Below are positions 5,904-7,261 of a stretch of DNA of 7,261 nucleotides, one piece after another (within the stretch, counting starts at the first letter, position 1; each line of letters begins with the position of its first letter). The notes beneath the pieces were generated by a model. The model saw only the letters and a program-made list of their open reading frames with translations, was not told the origin of the DNA and did no database searches. This DNA is from Nanosynbacter sp. (GTDB taxonomy: Bacteria > Patescibacteriota > Saccharimonadia > Saccharimonadales > Saccharimonadaceae), in assembly GCA_015257665.1 (NCBI GenBank), contig JABZJS010000020.1, forward strand, positions 1 through 7,261, written 5' to 3'. A program made the position numbers and the translations under genes.

Positions 5904-6272
5904 TCACTCCTCAACCGCAACACCCAAAGACGCGGCGTATTCCAGTGGCGTTAGCCACTGGAATCGTTTTCTTGGTCGGTTGTTAAGCATGGATTCTACT
6001 TTTAATATATCCCGGTTAGTTAGTTTTTTGAAGTCTGTGCCTTTGGAGAAGAAGTCGCGGATGAGTCCGTTGGTGTTTTCGTTTCTGCCTCGTTCCCAGG
6101 AATGGTAGGGATTGGCGAAGTAAATCTTTGTATTGAGTTCCTGTTCGGTTTGTCTCCAACCGGCAAATTCTACGCCGTTGTCGTAGGTTATGGTCTTTGG
6201 TAAGGCTCCGGTGTGCCTGCTGAGCCTTTCTAGGTCGAGTATGGTCTGTTTTTTGTATCTTATGTACATCAT
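5904..6272 (-). CDS. IS30 transposase, C-terminal part in a second frame
   Basis: This 122-residue frame holds the second half of the DDE catalytic core: D31 in TITYDNGVEFAG and E65 in ERGRNENTNGLIRDFF. The 33 residues between them match the D(33)E spacing of IS30 transposases. NNRPRKRFQWLTPLEYA near the end is the usual C-terminal signature. The first eight residues of the open frame are out-of-frame readings of the upstream half; authentic transposase sequence resumes at QTILDLERLSRHTG. There is no Shine-Dalgarno sequence before its ATG at 6272, so separate translation is unlikely. Joined to the upstream part by one +1 shift at 6249-6254 it gives a transposase of about 375 residues. Confidence 0.85.
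   Translation of the reverse strand: MMYIRYKKQTILDLERLSRHTGALPKTITYDNGVEFAGWRQTEQELNTKIYFANPYHSWERGRNENTNGLIRDFFSKGTDFKKLTNRDILKVESMLNNRPRKRFQWLTPLEYAASLGVAVEE
5909..5923 (+). repeat. IS30 left inverted-repeat core
   Basis: CCTCAACCGCAACAC is the exact reverse complement of 7122-7136. It overlaps the last codons of the transposase, whose TGA stop is at 5904-5906, so the gene runs into the terminal repeat. Confidence 0.88.
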
Positions 6273-7032
6273 AGCCGCGCACTAGGCTAATTGAGACTAA
6301 CCCCGTCTTTCGCTCCACGTGAGTGAGCAATCTGTCTCGGCTATCCTTGCCGAAGATGGTATCGCCCTCTAGGTCGCCTAAGCGCCCGAGTTCGTCCACT
6401 ACGCCGGGTCTAGTTGCAATATTGCGTTTGCCGGCAGACATCCAGCCGGCAGGTATACGGCTGCATCTGTATTTCTTGCCGCGCCGCCGCAGGTGTTTAT
6501 GGAGGTTGTATTTCTTGGCGTATTTGTAGATTGCTTTAGGCGAGACATAAAGCAAGCTAGCAGATTTGTCTCTTTTGTTAATCTCTATCTGCAGCCTGCC
6601 GGCAATCTGCTCGGGAGACCAGCGCAGCCTGAGGCGCGATTTAACGAACTCTCTGGTTTGCTGGTATCTAGAAAGCTCGAGCAGCAGAGACTGCTTCTTG
6701 CATCTAGCCAGCGTCTTCTGCTGGGCGGATTTAGCCAAGTAGTTTATTCTCTCGAATTGGCACAGGCGTTTCCTATACCGAGCCTTCTTCTCGCGAATCA
6801 CTGGCACTTTGGCGGTACCACGAAAGCGTCTCGAGTCTAGCCTTAGCTCCTTAGGTTTATTGACTCTAGTCTTTTTGGCAAAATTCTGGTTTCGCCTGAG
6901 CTCCCGGGAGATGGTTGAGGGACTGCGGTTTAGCATGCGAGCTATCTCGCGCACCCCGGCTGAGCTTCTAAGCAAGGTTTCAATAACAATTCGCTCTTCG
7001 CTTGAAAGTTGTGTATACTTTCTTTGAGGCAT
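6016..7032 (-). CDS. IS30 transposase, N-terminal part
   Basis: Transposases of this family bind the terminal repeats and cut and join DNA with a DDE RNase H-like core, often through a circular intermediate. Residues 1-48 hold the N-terminal helix-turn-helix (YTQLSSEERIVIETLL, then VREIARMLNRSPSTISRELR). A basic linker follows, with RWSPEQIAGRL (138-148) and SPKAIYKYAKK. The first catalytic residue is D224 in LGDLEGDTIFGK. True transposase sequence ends at K261; after that the frame runs on as Arg/His-rich nonsense to 6016, while the rest of the protein continues in another frame. The ATG is preceded by AGAAAGG (minus strand, 7042-7048), 9 nt away. All three catalytic residues survive across the two halves, so only the frameshift prevents a full enzyme. 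Confidence 0.88.
   Translation of the reverse strand: MPQRKYTQLSSEERIVIETLLRSSAGVREIARMLNRSPSTISRELRRNQNFAKKTRVNKPKELRLDSRRFRGTAKVPVIREKKARYRKRLCQFERINYLAKSAQQKTLARCKKQSLLLELSRYQQTREFVKSRLRLRWSPEQIAGRLQIEINKRDKSASLLYVSPKAIYKYAKKYNLHKHLRRRGKKYRCSRIPAGWMSAGKRNIATRPGVVDELGRLGDLEGDTIFGKDSRDRLLTHVERKTGLVSISLVRGYDVHKIQKTDHTRPRKAQQAHRSLTKDHNLRQRRRICRLETNRTGTQYKDLLRQSLPFLGTRQKRKHQRTHPRLLLQRHRLQKTN
6249..6254 (-). other. Frameshift site in the transposase (run of six A)
   Basis: On the transposase strand the sequence reads CAAAAAACAG. Up to codon K261 (AAA) the upstream frame is correct; skipping one A puts the ribosome into CAG ACC ATA, which continues the catalytic domain. Five A instead of six would restore one open frame of about 375 codons. 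It may be a real inactivating indel, a sequencing or assembly error in a homopolymer, or a slip site. Confidence 0.85.
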
Positions 7033-7077
7033 TTTGGAATACCTTTCTGCTAAAATTAGGTTGTTTTCGTAGATCCA

Positions 7078-7086
7078 ATTTTAACA
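7078..7086 (-). promoter_or_regulatory. Possible transposase promoter (-10)
   Basis: On the minus strand TGT followed by TAAAAT (7078-7083) resembles an extended -10 element about 45 nt upstream of the transposase ATG. I see no good -35 at the proper distance, so this is a weak call. Confidence 0.3.
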
Positions 7087-7121
7087 AAGGACGAACCAAG
7101 ATGCCTCTTTTTGCATGGGGA

Positions 7122-7136
7122 GTGTTGCGGTTGAGG
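7122..7136 (-). repeat. IS30 right inverted-repeat core
   Basis: GTGTTGCGGTTGAGG on the plus strand is the exact reverse complement of 5909-5923. It lies about 90 nt upstream of the transposase start, the normal place for the promoter-side end of the element. Confidence 0.88.
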
Positions 7137-7155
7137 GGTTGGAGTGGGTAAGGGC

Positions 7156-7184
7156 TTGCTTTTTTATCAAAAGCACTGCATAAT
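7156..7184 (+). promoter_or_regulatory. Possible outward promoter at the right end of the IS
   Basis: TTGCTT (7156-7161), a 17-nt spacer and CATAAT (7179-7184) mirror the promoter on the left side of the element. The -10 match is only fair. The stretch also holds two small hairpins, GCTTTT/AAAAGC (7159-7175, 5-nt loop) and TGCAT/ATGCA (7177-7190, 4-nt loop), which overlap the spacer and the -10. Confidence 0.35.
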
Positions 7185-7185
7185 A

Positions 7186-7261
7186 ATGCATACAAACGAA
7201 AAAACGAACGCAAAAACCAGCGAAGTATCCCAAGAATATCATGCCATCATACGAAGTATCA
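7186..7261 (+). CDS. Possible start of a partial gene at the right edge
   Basis: An ATG at 7186 opens a frame that runs off the window after 25 codons (MHTNEKTNAKTSEVSQEYHA, then IIRSI). The frame is open back to a TGA at 7132, so an earlier GTG (7144) or TTG (7156) start is possible. The composition is plausible for a hydrophilic N terminus, but there is no Shine-Dalgarno sequence and the upstream promoter would start transcription just after this ATG. Too short to identify. Confidence 0.25.
   Translation, partial: MHTNEKTNAKTSEVSQEYHAIIRSI

Larger units (their letters stand above)
5896..7149 (-). mobile_element. IS30-family insertion sequence, transposase frameshifted
   Basis: The element of about 1.25 kb is defined by an IS30-type DDE transposase on the minus strand and by a perfect 15-bp inverted-repeat core at 5909-5923 and 7122-7136. 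The core contains CAACCGCAACA, resembling the CAACGCAACA found in the ends of E. coli IS30, with the same outward-inward orientation. The exact tips are not resolved: outside the core the two sides share only about half their bases and both are purine-rich when read outward. I placed the tips about 16 nt outside CAACCG by analogy with IS30. If the symmetric TTGCTT motifs belong to the ends, the element would span 5884-7161. No clear target duplication is visible. Confidence 0.85.

Noticed and set aside
6493..6840. Plus-strand frames of 115 and 72 codons inside the IS element
   Set aside because: Antisense shadows of the transposase; the IS30 helix-turn-helix and DDE residues clearly place the gene on the minus strand.
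7201..7261. CRISPR array start from the repeated CGAAGTATC
   Set aside because: Only two copies of 9 bp with no longer repeat unit; insufficient for any array call.

Overview
The window looks like a bacterial chromosome segment. Its left 4.2 kb is the core of the S10/spc ribosomal protein cluster. The right 3 kb is an accessory stretch with a small membrane protein, a Nudix hydrolase, an unrecognised and probably broken gene, and an IS30-family insertion sequence. The style of the ribosomal proteins, the very tight packing and the sparse accessory genes suggest a small-genome member of the Candidate Phyla Radiation, with Saccharibacteria (TM7) as my best guess. That placement is an impression from protein style, not from a search. 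TAA, TAG and TGA all end real genes here (TGA ends rpsQ; TAG ends rplP and rplE), so the ordinary bacterial code applies and the TGA=glycine code of Gracilibacteria/Absconditabacteria does not.

Positions 2-4215 (+): rpsS-rplV-rpsC-rplP-rpmC-rpsQ-rplN-rplX-rplE-rpsN-rpsH, eleven complete genes in canonical order. Most neighbours overlap by 1 nt (TAATG) or 4 nt (ATGA), or abut, and most starts have a strong Shine-Dalgarno sequence. This indicates one mRNA with coupled translation. A strong intrinsic terminator at 4231-4270 closes the unit directly after rpsH, so rplF, rplR, rpsE, rplO and secY, which usually follow, are absent.

Positions 4271-4946 (+): an extended -10 promoter, a 47-residue one-helix membrane protein (4341-4484), then a Nudix hydrolase (4548-4946) that is probably co-transcribed with it.

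Positions 4882-5890 (-): an unrecognised 240-residue protein (start 5853) with a well-formed promoter whose predicted transcript starts at or next to the ATG. It ends at a TAG, but the same frame stays open for 82 more codons that look like protein, so the gene is probably cut by an in-frame stop.

Positions about 5896-7149: an IS30-family element with transposase on the minus strand. It has a perfect 15-bp inverted-repeat core (5909-5923 / 7122-7136) and an intact DDE triad, but the transposase is split over two frames at a run of six A. Exactly 19 nt outside the repeat core at both ends lies an outward-facing TTGCTT, followed 17 nt later by a -10-like hexamer.

Positions 7150-7261: flanking DNA with two small hairpins and a possible gene start running off the right edge.
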